Positions 22,290 to 33,340 are shown, numbered from the stretch's first letter. The stretch: DNA of 64,000 nt from Aquatica leii (GCA_035610365.1 CM069433.1:129784545-129848544); one strand, 5' to 3'. The notes: generated by a model not told the origin, from the letters alone. A program made the numbers and translations.

Positions 22290-22743
22290 TTTATTTGCCA
22301 AGTATCGTGATAAATTTTTTGGCCATTTTCTTCGTGAAGTAGTTAGTATTTATCCTTTTTTTAGAAAAAAAAAATAGAATAAAAACCGAACTGCAGCAAT
22401 TTTAGGAAAGAGAAGAATTGCGAAATGTTTTGACGCTGTTTCTGTTCTATCATTAGTTTATAAAGACGAAATGTCAGTCATTTTTCAAGAAATGCAAAAA
22501 GTTTTTAAGGTGTTAGTGACAATATCTATGTCAACATCCGAAACGGAGCGATGTTTCTCGATATTAAAATGGGTTAAGACATTTTTAAGAAATTCAATGA
22601 AAGAAGACAGACTAAGTGCATTAGGGATGCTATCAGCTGAAAAAGCTTTCCTTAATAATATCAAAAACTTTAATAGACAAATGACTGATCTATTTGTAAA
22701 TAAAAAAGAACGTAGAATTGGTTTTAAATATCGTGAAATTTAA
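22290..22743 (+). pseudogene. hAT transposase C-terminal dimerisation domain
   Basis: A short fragment FGHFLREVVSIYPFF, then after frameshifts the open piece 22471-22743: VTISMSTSETERCFSILKWV, KTFLRNSMKEDRLSALGMLS. The TSETERCFS box is the conserved hAT dimerisation motif with its catalytic-region Glu. Stop at 22741-22743. Confidence 0.88.
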
Positions 22744-23152
22744 TAATCATTTTATTTTTAGTTAAAATCTGAACTGTTAAATTTTGTACACTTTCATGTA
22801 CGTTACTGAATATCTCAAACTACACTTAAACATATGTAATTACATATAAAAAAAATGAGTAAAAACCTTTCAAAGTTCGCATTTTCCTAAATTTAAAAAA
22901 AATTATTCATTCATTGATAAATTTGCAACTCCACCACGGTAAAAGCAACGTGGGAACATACGGCAACTTCGTATACAAGCAGCCCATGCACGGTTTACGA
23001 AACATATAACGGTTCAGTCTCGTAGGCTCAGTCGGTTGCGGCAGCTATCGACCACAGCAAACTGCAGTCATTTCGTTGTCCTTTCTCAGTGTAAATTTTA
23101 TTATGTCACAGTTTAGTTATTGTTGTGAATATAACAGCATTGTCACGTCACA

Positions 23153-23524
23153 ATGAAGAGACAAATGTCGATTCAAAACTTTTTTGATAAGAAACAGATT
23201 ATTAGTAAAACCGAAGAAGGCAACACAAACGTTCCACCTGCGGCACCTGCCAGCTCCAGCTTAGCCGATTCAACTTCAGAATCCATCGCAATCAGCAGTG
23301 TTCTACATGACACTATTAATACCGACACCTCTGGCAAAGTCCCGTCAGTAACCATGGACTGCATTCCTAACCAGGAAGCAACAAAAAACCGTTATGACAT
23401 CGGTAATTATTCCAACGACACTTCTGTTCGTTCTTTTAACAAACGAAGAACGAATTTCACTTTTAAACAATGGTTAAAAACCACAATCTGGGTATAAATT
23501 TCCCAAAATATTAAATTGAAACCA
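23153..23524 (+). pseudogene. hAT (ZMYM type) copy 2, N-terminus
   Basis: ATG at 23153 opens MKRQMSIQNFFDKKQ, a common start of ZMYM/DUF4371 hAT transposases, then a Ser/Ala-rich stretch and RYDIGNYSNDTS. After a frameshift come HNLGINFPK and a stop-containing run up to the Pogo-B insertion at 23527. The protein resumes on the other side of Pogo-B at 29391, which shows this gene was the insertion target. Confidence 0.8.
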
Positions 23525-23813
23525 TAGGGAGGGCACCTTGAAACAAGGGACACCTTGAAACATTGATTTTATCTCAAATTCCGGCGGGTGAATGCGAATC
23601 TGTAACTCTCGGCGGTGCTTCGGAAGACACCCGAACTTGTCATCCTTGTGTGGTTTTGAATGCAGTTGTAGTTTGGACGTTGTAGAAGAAAATGTTTTTC
23701 AGTGCCAAAACTAAATTTTTACGTGCTTTAATCGTTTGTTGTTAAGTTGAGTAACTGTAATATTTTGTCTGGTCAAGTAGCATAATTTGAAGCGTACATA
23801 ATGAATCGATTGC

Positions 23814-24509
23814 ATGCGTTTTCTTATCTCTAATTTCATCTCAGCAAACGGCAACTTCATCCCACCGGTCATGATATTTCCGCGCGTACACTTCAAACCA
23901 CATATGGTACAGGAGGCGCCCACTGGTACTCTCGGTTTGGCGAATCCATCGGGATGGATGACTTCAGTGTTATTTGTTGAAGTCATGAAATATTTCATAC
24001 ACCACACAAAAAGCAGCATGCAATCTCCCACTTTAATATTATGCGACAATCACGAAAGTCACTTGTCGTTGGAAGCACTTAATTTGTGCAAACAAAATGG
24101 AGTGACAATGTTAACTTTTCCACCACATTCTACAAATGAATTACAGCCACTGGATGTTGGAGTGTTTAAGCCATTTAAAACGTACTACAATGCTGCGATA
24201 GACACTTGGATGATGCAGCCTCCTGGCCAAACAGCAACTATTTACAATGTTGCTGGTTTTGTGAAAATTGCTCACGAGAGAGGACTGACACCATCAAACA
24301 TCACTGCTGGGTTAAAGAAAACAGGGATTTACCCGTATGATCGACATATTTTTACAGATGCCGATTATTTATGTAATTACGTTACCGATCGACCAATGGA
24401 GGACTTAGCAGCTACTTGTAGTCAGGTATCAAAAGAAGATCCACCGTCAGGTTATGTTCCTGCTGAGAAAATCAACAGCTCGACAACGGAAATTGGTGCA
24501 GATGTCAAC
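23814..24509 (+). pseudogene. Pogo-B transposase core, left part
   Basis: Reads SANGNFIPPVMIFPRVHFKP, PSGWMTSVLFVEVMKYF, ILCDNHESHLSLEALNL (second Asp), HSTNELQPLDVGVFKPFKTY (third Asp, 35 residues later) and GLKKTGIYPYDRHIFTD. The first Asp box and DNA-binding domains are absent upstream, where the TIR-proximal DNA follows directly. It is truncated at 24509 by the nested hAT; codons after that belong to the hAT. Confidence 0.92.
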
Positions 24510-24519
24510 CAGAGCTGGG

Positions 24520-24780
24520 CAGTAGTTAACTACGAAGTAGTTAAGCTACTAATCTAACTACTTTATTGTTAACGATAGTTGTATTCTATATATTCAAGTT
24601 ACTTTAATTTAATAATGTAACTGTAGTTGGAATAAATTACTTTTTTCGTGTAATCGTATTTAAAAAGTAGTTAGCTACCGTATTTTAACTACAAAAATAG
24701 TTGAACTACTTTATTAATAGCTTAACTACTTTACTAGTAATTAAACTACTTTATTAGCGGCTTCAATTACATACAATGGC
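24520..24780. repeat. hAT subterminal TAGTTA/TAACTA array
   Basis: The word (A/G)TAGTTA or its complement TAACTAC occurs more than ten times within 260 bp, in both orientations, next to the left terminus of the nested hAT. A matching array flanks the right end. Probable transposase-binding repeats; the role is inferred. Confidence 0.75.
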
Positions 24781-24798
24781 TACAATTATCAGCTTGCA

Positions 24799-25270
24799 TT
24801 GCAGTTTCGCAGGTTAAAACGTGTCCTTCAAGTAATGAACAGTAACGCAGAAGTAAACATAGATGTAAAGATTATTCAAAAACATTGTATAAATGCAGCA
24901 AACCTAATTTGTTTCGAAATGTTAAATGCCTCTGATCTAAACGTAAACAAAGTATTATTTCAACAAAAGTTTTTTAATATTGATGAACCTGCTTTGTCTA
25001 AAAAGTTACACATTTCTTCTGATACTGAGAATGAACATGCTCACAAAAGCAGAATAATAGAACTGGAATTGTTAAAACACCTGGAAGATAACAGAATTCA
25101 TATATCTATTTGAGATTATTATTAAAAAAATGTTTATTAGATATAGTACAATTTTACCTTTACCATCAGCTGCTGTCGAGCGATTATTTTCGTTTTTCAC
25201 TCATAAATTCGCTCAAAAGAAATGCATTGGCTGATGCTCTTTTTGAAAAGTTACTTTTATGAAAAGGAAA
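24799..25270 (+). pseudogene. Nested hAT transposase C-terminal remnant
   Basis: The ORF 24799-25113 is a decayed helical stretch (KVLFQQKFFNIDEPALSKKL). About 40 bp later a different frame reads ILPLPSAAVERLFSF, then LINSLKRNALADALFEKLLL and KGNEY in shifting frames. This is the hAT dimerisation motif (SAAVERLFS...KRN.L....FEKLLFLKGN). The Asp-bearing core is missing. Confidence 0.8.
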
Positions 25271-26092
25271 TGAATATTAAATACCACAATACGTTTATTA
25301 CTTTAAGTTCTGTTTTTAGGTTTAGGTTTATTTTATTAATTTTTTTTTGAGAATTTCTAATAAAATAGATATACATGATAATAGAATAATAGTAGTTACG
25401 TTAAAATTGTTTTACTGTTTTCGTGTGAGCGTAATCGATTTACTTTGTCTTCTTTAATGTAATAATAATTCAGTGTCTATAGGTACTTATGTTTATATGA
25501 CTAAAAGTGGTATAACATAAATCGTCTCAAGACTCCTTTTTCTACAAGTAGTTGAAAAAAAAACTTATATTTTAGAATACAACTGTTGAGTAGTTAGTAA
25601 TCTAACTACTTTTCGATTTACGGTAGTTAGTAGTTAGTAACTTACACTACTTTTAAAAGGTAGTAACTTTAGTTAGTAGTTACCGTAGAACGGGGATATA
25701 TGAAACATGCCGGGTTATATGAAACTTTGATCACGATTGTGAATATTCCCTCCGCAAATGTCATCGGCGCCATCTAGCGGCCTCGTTCTGGTCTTTAATT
25801 GTACCTACATTATGGTGTGTAGTATTCTACATTAAAGTTTGTTTGTAGAAAATATTAAGTGTAGACTAAAAAACAAAATAAGCAATTAATCTTACTTATA
25901 TATTTTTTACTAGTTACAAAAACCTATTTGTGTCAAGTTAACGGTAAGTAATACAACATACATTATATAGAATAAATATTACTTCATAACCTCAATAGTA
26001 AACTGAAACAGAAAAATTTTAAAAAAATCCAATGAATTATGAACAATAGCATAAAGAATAAAAAATGTAATTTTGTAGGGTTATACGAAACG

Positions 26093-26530
26093 ATGCCAAG
26101 AAAGCATATACACGTATTGGGAACTGCGTATCGGCGCAATTACTCAAATGAGAGCATGGAAAATGCTTTGAGAGATTTGGTAGAGAACAATTTGTCATTA
26201 ATGCAAGCAGCCGAGCGACACGGTGTGCCCAGAGCTACCTTGTATAAAAACATAGAGGTATGCATAGTAATAGATTAGGAAAACCTCCCGCCATAAAGCC
26301 ACATGAGGAAGATCTAATAGCGCAAGCCATATTGATAGCAGCTGAGTATAATGTCCCATTTACAAACTCAGTATTACAAGACTTTGTGGAGCAATATCTA
26401 AATCGAAAAGGAGTGATAATTTCATCGTTTAGGGATAATCGACCTGGAAAAGATTGGTGCGAATATTTTATGAAAAGGCATCCTTTCCTGGCAAGAAGGA
26501 ATTCTGAAAATATAAAGATGCCGCGCTGAC
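26093..26530 (+). pseudogene. Pogo-C transposase N-terminal part (HTH, CENP-B-like)
   Basis: ATG at 26093 opens MPRKHIHVLG, then YSNESMENALRDLVENNLSL and QAAERHGVPRATLYKNI, a psq-type helix-turn-helix. A frameshift near 26258 leads to RLGKPPAIKPHEEDLIAQAI, LQDFVEQYLNRKG, GKDWCEYFMKRHPFLARRNS, the CENP-B-like second DNA-binding domain. A TGA at 26527-26529 and a frame change precede the catalytic part. Confidence 0.9.
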
Positions 26531-27214
26531 TTGGATTCAGCTACCATATCAGATTATTTTGAACATTTGACGATCACTTTAGATGGTATTGATTCTGCAA
26601 ATATAATTAACTACGATGAAACCAATATTACGGACGATCCGGGTACTGAGAAGGTCTTCGTACGTAGAGGGACTAAACATGCACACCGAATAATGGATTC
26701 ATCAAAATCCTCCACTTCAATTATGTTTGCAGCATGTGCTGATGGCACTTTGTTACCAATATATGTGGTATATAGGTCGAAATATGTGTATCCTGATTGG
26801 ATAGAGGGTGGACCCGAAGGCGCTCGTTATAACAGAACAGCGTCTGGATGGTTCGATGCTGATACATTCGAAGATTGGTTTATGAAGGTTGCTCTTCCTT
26901 CCTTGAAAAGAAAGGAAGGAAAAAAAGTCATCATTGGTGACAATTTAGGCAGCCATTTGTCGTACAACGTTTTATTAGCATGCGAACAAAACAACATCGC
27001 TTTTGTATTTTTACCCACGAATAGCACACATGTTTGTCAACCCTTGGATGTCGCTGTATTCCGACCTCTGAAAAGAGCCTGGAAAAAAATCTTAACCGAA
27101 TGGAAGCTTCATAACAAAGGTGTAGTACCAAAACAACAGTTTCCTACACTTCTAAAGAAGTTATTAGAAAGCACAGCTGAAAATACAAAAAAACAATATT
27201 CTCGCAGGATTTAA
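26531..27214 (+). pseudogene. Pogo-C transposase catalytic domain
   Basis: Contains INYDETNITDDPGTEKVFVR (first Asp), GGPEGARYNRTASGWFDADT, VIIGDNLGSHLSYNVLLACE (second Asp) and STHVCQPLDVAVFRPLKRAW (third Asp), spacing DD35D. The frame ends at 27212-27214; one frame over, AGFKAAGIYPLNP continues the domain. All three catalytic Asp are present, so only frameshifts keep it from coding. Confidence 0.93.
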
Positions 27215-27900
27215 AGCAGCGGGCATATACCCATTAAACCCAGATATGGTTTTAAATAAAATTCAACCTAAAGTGGCCAATCAAAATATCAATAATAATG
27301 CTGCCATAACCGAGGCGTTTTCAACCGTCATGACGAATTTGACAAAAACAAATGAAAGTAACCGTATAACTCGAAGAAGGAAACTAAATGTGCCTGCTGG
27401 AAGCTCAGTATCAGCAGCTGACGTGGGTGTAAATATCAATGCTGGACCATCACATGATATTGAGATTGATGCAGACGATGCAGTCACTGAAAACTTCGTG
27501 CCTAATGATGATTTATCCGACTGCGAGACTGAAAATCATGATGAAAATGTGGCTCCTAATAGTCATGAAACGGAAGATATTAAAATGCGTGTAATAGGTC
27601 CTGGTGATATTGACGAAGGTTGTTTTGTTTTAGTTAATTTCGTTTATGACATGGGAAAAAAGAAACAGCATGAAAAAACCTACGTCGCAAAAATTGTAAG
27701 AATAGGCAGATAAATATAAAAGTTAGCTGCCTTAGGCAATTTAAAAACGATAAAAATAAATTTGTGTTTCCCGACATTGAGGACATAAGTACTGTGAAAC
27801 TTTGTCAAATAAAATTCAAACTACAAACGCCCCAAATAAAAAGAGGTCTATATACATTCAGTAGCGATGTCATTTGAACATTTTTGTATTTTTAAATAAT
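27215..27900 (+). pseudogene. Pogo-C transposase C-terminal region
   Basis: After AGFKAAGIYPLNP the 27246-27713 frame has RRRKLNVPAGSSVSAADVGV, an acidic linker, and GPGDIDEGCFVLVNFVYDMG, TYVAKIVRIGR. A frameshift leads to KVSCLRQFKNDKNKFVFPDI, EDISTVKLCQIKFKL. This is the Tudor/SH3-like C-terminal segment shared with the other pogo copies here. Confidence 0.85.
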
Positions 27901-28361
27901 AATGTTCTATATTCTTTAGGGTGTACCTTAATTTTTGTTCCATTATAAACAGTAAAAAGAAGCTTTTTATGTTTTCCCTTTTTTTAATACTATAAAATGT
28001 GTTTTCCATATATTTTAAATTTTTTTTTGTGTAATAATGTTTCATAAAGGTAATAACGAAAGCCTTTATGAAACAACATATAAAATATAGCTGTTTTACA
28101 CATAAATTTTCCAACGTTTCATATATCCCCACATATCGGGTTATATGAAACACAATTCTTTCAAAAAAAAGCAACAATTTAAGCATTTGCTAAAAATTAT
28201 TTTTAAGTAATGGGCAGATAAAGCAAACAGCATTCGAATTTATTAATTACATTTACTTAATGTTTTCTGTACGGGTAACATTACACAAAATACTGTTAAA
28301 ATTGTTTCATATATCCCCGTTCTACGGTAACTACTTTTACAAAGTAGCTTGCCCAGCTCTG

Positions 28362-29044
28362 ATGTCAACCTCTCCAATTTCGACAATGGTCAAGACCCCA
28401 GTTGCCACCAGCACTAATATAGAAAGTTCCATATGTGGACCTGAAGATTATAGGGCATTTTCTAAGGCAGGGAGCAGGAAAAACAACAGAAAAAGACGTG
28501 CAAAGGGAAAAAGTATGATAGCAACCAGTACTCCTGAAATGACTGCGGCCAATAAATCGGCGGCATCAACTGAGAAAAGAGAAGCTGTTAAACGAAAACT
28601 ATTTTGAAATGAAGGCGAAGAAGAAACCCAAAAAAGTTGAAGATATTGAGTCATCATCTGAAGAAGAAGTCGTGTTCAGCTGTATTGATACTGATGATGA
28701 TTTAGACATGGATGAAGATATGTTCGTGACTGAAGAAGACAAATTCATAAGTATGGACAGATCACCGATTGTAAATGATTATGTATTGGTGAAATATAAA
28801 TTAAAATCGCACAACAATAAGTTCTACCTTGGACGTATTATGAAAGAAAAGGATGCGAACGAAGATTACAAAGTAAAATTTTGCAAAAAACACATTTGTG
28901 TAGCCACCAGTTGCCGATATATCAGCAGTCACTGAAAATAACATAAAGATGATTCTTGAGAACCCAGTTTTAGCAGGATCAACCCTACGTCAGAAGCAAT
29001 TTATTTCATTTGGAGTAGATTTTAGTAACATCAATATTGGGTAA
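28362..29044 (+). pseudogene. Pogo-B transposase, right part (after the nest)
   Basis: Begins exactly at the hAT target duplication with STSPISTMVKTPVATSTN, then GPEDYRAFSKAGSRKNNRKR and a KGKSMIATSTPEMT segment like that of Pogo-A. Frameshifts near 28607 and 28915 lead to VNDYVLVKYKLKSHNNKFYL, YKVKFCKKH, and TLRQKQFISFGVDFSNINIG before a TAA at about 29042-29044. Homologous to the C-terminus of Pogo-A. Confidence 0.9.
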
Positions 29045-29390
29045 CATCTATATAATTCTTTCGTTTCGACTTTTGTTTTTTTTAAATTGAAATAAAATTA
29101 TAACATTGTTTCACTGTTTTATTACGCATTAAATTTCATTGTTTCATTATGCCCCTAGGCATGTTACATAGTGACCCACTGGTGGGGTACAATGAAACAA
29201 TTTTTAAAAAAACTTAAATTGATTATTGCAGAAAACAGTTAATGATAAGGTTCTTGATAACCACTTCAAGTTGTTCCTAGTATGTAAGGGCATCTTTTAA
29301 AAAAAAATTCAAACCGATATACTTACATAAATCCAAAAACAGGAAAAATTAAAAACAAATTTGTGTTTCATTGTGCCCCTCGCTCCCCTA

Positions 29391-29550
29391 CTCGATCTTT
29401 TCAAATGAAATAGCTTGAAGAGTATAAATGGTTAGCATATTCTGAAGACAAATCAGAATAGTTTTGTCAACATTGTACAATATTTTCTCATTCTGAATTT
29501 GTTGGAACGCCAAATAGCATTTTACTAATCTACAACTACCGTTGGCTGTG
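29391..29550 (+). pseudogene. hAT (ZMYM type) copy 2, continuation after Pogo-B
   Basis: Directly after the Pogo-B right TA the + strand reads LEEYKWLAYSEDKSE, an in-frame stop, then FCQHCTIFSHSEFVG and NSILLIYNYRWL. This is the WLAYS...FC..C finger region that normally follows the N-terminus found at 23153-23524. It ends at the TA where Pogo-A copy 2 begins. Confidence 0.8.
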
Positions 29551-29552
29551 TA

Positions 29553-30351
29553 GGGGAGAGTGTTCCACAATCAGACAGGTTCCACAATAAGACAAACCCG
29601 TTCATTTCAAAACAGGCGCCTTTATACGGCTGAGACTTGCGTGGTACATAAAGTGATGCGCAGTGAAACAGCAGTTGTGTCGGCGAAGTCAAAAAGTTGT
29701 TAGTTTAGTTTTTATATCGAAAAAATTATTTGGGTATGTATTTTTTGTGAAACGCATGCATAGAAGTCGGTGATTTACTAAATATCTGTAACTTTTAGAC
29801 AGATTGCTTTATCATGTGCTATTATAACCTCTATTTGCCTAATTCAGAAAGTAGTTTTGACAAGAAAATATTCAGCCGTTGCTGAGTGAAAGCAAATTTT
29901 GATTCACAAGAGCATTTGTTCCACAATCAGACACGTGCTTGGTTCCACAATTAGACGCGTCTAGTTTTTGTTTTTATGGAACACATTTACTCAAACAAGT
30001 GTTTTTACATTTTTAAAGGTGCGCTCTGGTAATTATCATCATGGCACGTGGACGAGTACGAAAAACAAACAAAGGCCAATTTGATGCAGAAAATATGAGA
30101 GCGGCTGTAAAGCTTGTTTTGGAAGAAAAATGGTCCATTAGACAAGCTGCGGACCGTTATGGGCTAAAATTTCAAACTCTTCATTTGTATGTGAAAAAAC
30201 AGAAGCTGGACCCTACAGCCAAAATTAGGATGTCGCCTAATTACGCTTGCAGGCAAATATTTTCCGCAGAACAAGAAAAAACTTTGGTTCAGTACATTAT
30301 AAACTGTTCGAAAATGTGTTATGGGCAATCAGTTGTTTCTGTAAAGCAGCT
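29553..30351 (+). mobile_element. Pogo-A copy 2, 3'-truncated
   Basis: TA at 29551-29552, then the same left TIR as copy 1. Over about 780 aligned bases I count about two substitutions and two indels (5 and 14 nt) relative to 14110-14889. Similarity stops at 30351 after GTAAAGCAGCT, and no right TIR follows. The break point is inside the transposase gene. Confidence 0.95.
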
Positions 30352-30397
30352 TTTGTTGACGTACGGTACTATGAAGTACTTACCGGTTTTTTTTTAA
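30041..30397 (+). pseudogene. Pogo-A copy 2 transposase, truncated N-terminus
   Basis: ATG at 30041 opens the HTH domain (MARGRVRKTNKGQFDAENMR) and reads through KKQKLDPTAKIRMSPNY without the 14-nt deletion seen in copy 1. Homology ends at VVSVKQL; the last 15 codons are foreign sequence. It keeps only the DNA-binding region and could at most make a short TIR-binding protein. Confidence 0.92.
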
Positions 30398-30800
30398 ATA
30401 TGTGTAAATTCCATATCAACCTAAATCGTTCAACCAACCGGACGGTACTCTAAAGTAACGTTTGAATAATCGAGAAGCCCAACCACCACAAGCTGGCAGC
30501 ACTATACGCAGCTAAATTCATAATTGTTTTGAAACGTTGCATGACAATTGACGTATTTGACAAGGGTGAATTTGATTATTCTGTGTTGATGTTTCTGTGA
30601 TAATTCTAACAAGTCTGATGGTATTATTTACACAAAATACTTTTCATAAACTTGTAAAATGTGTTGTTTTATAGATAGAACGTTTGAACTGTCCATTTTC
30701 TATTATATTTTGTAGGCAAAATGAATTTTTGCGATATTTTATTATACCTGTTTATTTGCTTTGTATCTTATATTATTTTAGTAGACATTAAAAGGAGTAT
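30352..30800. other. Unassigned sequence right of Pogo-A copy 2
   Basis: No ORF or terminal repeat of note. It may be the 5' flank of the piggyBac remnant that follows. Confidence 0.4.
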
Positions 30801-31580
30801 TACATGATAAAAAAACCGTTAACAGACGCAGAAGTCTTGCAAATTATAGAAGCGTTTACTTGCAAGGATTTTTCCGCGTAGAAAAATATTTTACAGATGT
30901 CGAAGTGATGAGAGAAAAATTAAATTGTTTATGATAAATTGGAGGGCAACGATGTAGAAAGAAGAATTCTTGTCGTCGAAACAATGCGACCGCCAAGAAC
31001 TCTGAAGTTAAGGTTGCAGAAGATGATTCAAATGTAACCCAAAATAAAAGTAATTGTCAGAAAAACAGATCACAATCGAAAAGAAAAGATAATGAGATTG
31101 ATAGAAAATGAAGAAAAAAGGAGGTCATGAGCTGTATTTCCACTTATCAATCTCCAGAAGGTTGCTTAGAAGATAACTTTGTTGGTTGTGAGACAGCCAC
31201 AGAAATTTTTATAACAGTAATACATCCGGTTTTGGAATATTTGATTGAGCAATCAAATCTATATATGCTGTTCAAAGAGGCAAGATTCTGAATAACAATA
31301 AAGATGAGATTTTGGCGTTTCTGGGTTTGAATATGTTGATGGGATATCATAAGTTGCCTAATTGGCGACACTACTGAACAACATCCAAAGATTTGAATGT
31401 CCCCTATGTCTCCTCCTGAATGTCTTAGGATCGATTCGATGGGATTCTAAGTAATTTGCACGTGAATGAAAACACTTTTTATAATAAACTTTTTATCAAT
31501 TCACGGATTTTTTTAATATCGAGTAGATATCAATATCTCTTTGGAAGTCTGATGGATATTCCTTCTGCTAGATAATTATT
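30801..31580 (+). pseudogene. piggyBac transposase N-terminal remnant
   Basis: Mixed frames read KPLTDAEVLQIIEAF near 30812-30860, a Lys-rich linker near 31010-31110, then YAVQRGKILN, EILAFLGLNMLMGYHKLPNW (about 31306-31365) and, after frame changes, FECPLCLLL / RDRFDEILSNLHVNENTLF-like text to about 31480. The FLGxNxLMGxxKLPxxxxYW box is the piggyBac N-terminal core signature. Many stops; dead. Confidence 0.82.
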
Positions 31581-31589
31581 AGATATCTT

Positions 31590-32511
31590 ATGGAGATATA
31601 TGTGCTGTGTGAGATAGCTTGTGATAGAACGATATTTTCTGCACCAATAAGCGACAGCTTGAACCATGATAAATATGCTGTTGATGCTTTCATAAAGAAA
31701 ATATTAAGTGATACAGCATGCTATCAAGGTATTAGCAAAGTTAGGATTTACAGCGATGGAGCTGCAGCTCAATTCAAGAATAAGTATATTTATATAAGTA
31801 TGGTTAAAAACCTCTGCTTCTCCATTGTTTGTGAATGGAATTTCCTTGCTACCATCATGGCAAGGGTGTCGTCGATGGTGTTGGAGGATGCCCCACACGC
31901 AAAATATGGGTGAATATGACGGCCATCAATTCAGCAAAAGATTGCTAGTCATTTGCAGACACACATTAAAAATGTGAAATTATTTTATGTATCAGATGGT
32001 GAATTTGAATACTGAATAGCTCTTGACGATAAGTGGCGCAACGTAGTACCCATACCTATGCTCCAGTTTCGGCATTACTTCAAAGTTTCTGATGCACAAG
32101 GTCTCGGTCTTCTTGTTGGGCCGACAGCAAAGTAAAACACGTATGTCTCTCAATGGAAGTGAAAGGTAAGCTATGATATTTTAATGTATATTCGGGATCA
32201 TTTCTGCTGGTTGTTATGTACACGCAGAGGAAACAATAGTACAAGTACCAAGAAATACAAATATATTGTCATCCGTCAGAGTAAAGTTAATGATTAGGAA
32301 GAGGTTAAAAATAACCTTCTTGAAATCTGCCACGAAAAATGAATCAAAAATGTATAAACTTATTTATAACGATGTAGTTTCAGTAGAACAAGTAAAGGAG
32401 ATATTTCCACTATCATACATTACAAACGTTCGTAATCATATTTACTTTGAATTAGAAAAGAATGTGGAGTTTTTGTGGACTTCTGTATACACTATGTATA
32501 CTAAAAATTAA
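31590..32511 (+). pseudogene. Transposase-like remnant with SDGAAAQFKNKY motif
   Basis: The ORF 31590-31913 has SDSLNHDKYAVDAFIKKIL and KVRIYSDGAAAQFKNKYIYI, then CEWNFLATIMARVSSMVLE, a mutated form of a FATSHGKG-type stretch. Similar SDGA-xxQF-K proteins occur in many animal genomes near transposons, but I cannot assign a superfamily. Continuation is weak through 32160; the ORF 32266-32511 (LIYNDVVSVEQVKEIFPLSY) may be its C-terminus. It adjoins the piggyBac remnant without a visible boundary. Confidence 0.5.
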
Positions 32512-32589
32512 ATGTGAAAATGTAATTTATAATGCTTTTTTATAGTTTCATAGTATGTGATTTGCAGTCAAAATATCGGATCCATTACC

Positions 32590-33340
32590 ATGGAATGGCT
32601 CACTTACTTTGTATTTGTGAACGGTTCTTGTAGTGCAAGTAACTTCTGTGATCACCTGTTTGCATTCTTTTTTTATTGTTTCTTGAAATTCGATTTACAT
32701 GGATTATGTGAGCATTTGAATTGATACGATTTCCTGCACGTGATGATTTCAAAGCTAATGAAATTTCAACAGCACGCTGAAATGACAGATTTTTCTCTTG
32801 TAATAATTTTTAACGAATGGTGCTATTGTAGAGTCCTCATATAAACTGTACTCTTGGTGAATGTCATCCCACAGTTTTCATATTAACAGTTGAACTTGAA
32901 ACTTTGATAGAAATTTATGGTGTTCGATTAACACATTTGGTTTAAGACAAACCTAATCTTCTAGTAATTGATTTAATTGTTGTAGAATTTTGTGGATGGT
33001 ACGTCTAAAGCAGTTGAACTACATAATAATTGATACTGATTACTTCCTAGGCAGTTTATAAGCACCTTAGTTCTTGTGGCTTCCCCTTCGGTAGGTTAAA
33101 CGGTTAGTTGTTTGATTGAAAAGAACTTTTCGAGTCGTCTGTATGTTGTAAATGATTCTACTTCTTCGTTAAATGGTTCAAATTGAAGTGTTTGTGACAG
33201 CACGACATCCTTCGTGTTTGTAGTAGACGTTATTGATTGTAATTGCAGCAGTTGATGGATAGGTGAATATCTTAAAGCTTCGTAACGAAGGTATTTAACA
33301 CTTTGACGAACTCATTTACATTTGTATCTGTTTTAGCCAT
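32590..33340 (-). pseudogene. Gypsy Gag remnant
   Basis: Minus strand from ATG at 33340: MAKTDTNVNEFVKVLNTFVT, then in shifting frames VESFTTYRRLEKFFSIKQLT, KPNVLIEHHKFLSKFQ, and LLQEKNLSFQRAVEISLALK near 32815-32750. This is the Gag core of insect Gypsy elements. At least six frameshifts or stops are present. Confidence 0.75.

Larger units (their letters stand above)
21123..22743 (+). mobile_element. hAT element of ZMYM/DUF4371 type, copy 1
   Basis: CAGTGGCGTCC at 21123 resembles a hAT left terminus; no matching right terminus was found. Coding starts near 21420 in mixed frames (LGRPLPDF, ERTRKFNKNIYLKNNW), continues in the 21584-21913 ORF (LVDIWDKMRTHQKSKAHINN, HNEQVDKNRYVLNIIINCIR) and ends with the hAT dimerisation domain at 22471-22743. 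At least six frameshifts or stops break it. Confidence 0.8.
25688..28322 (+). mobile_element. Pogo-C element, innermost of the nest
   Basis: TA flanks at 25686-25687 and 28323-28324. The terminal inverted repeat GAACGGGGATATATGAAAC is perfect at both ends (19 bp). The motif GGGTTATATGAAAC or its complement recurs inside (25711, 28115, 28136). It is 2,635 bp long. It carries a full-length but frameshifted pogo transposase. The perfect TIRs fit its position as the youngest layer. Confidence 0.95.
24510..28361 (+). mobile_element. Nested hAT element with exact 8-bp target duplication
   Basis: Left end CAGAGCTGGGCAGTAGTTAA; right end GTAGCTTGCCCAGCTCTG, so the terminal inverted repeat is CAGAGCTGGGC. 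An 8-bp duplication ATGTCAAC sits at 24502-24509 and 28362-28369, exact and of hAT length. Subterminal GTAGTTA/TAACTAC words are abundant at both ends (24520-24780; 25585-25685; 28325-28345). It is split at 25687 by Pogo-C. Confidence 0.95.
23527..29388 (+). mobile_element. Pogo-B element, host of nested insertions
   Basis: TA flanks at 23525-23526 and 29389-29390. Left end GGGAGGGCACCTTGAAACAA; the right end's reverse complement reads GGGGAGCGAGGGGCACAATG followed by AAACA. The GCACxxTGAAAC motif is repeated inside both ends (about 23550, 29105-29200). The interior is split at 24510 by a hAT element. The N-terminal HTH and first catalytic Asp are missing, so Pogo-B was already internally deleted or has lost them since. 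Confidence 0.88.
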
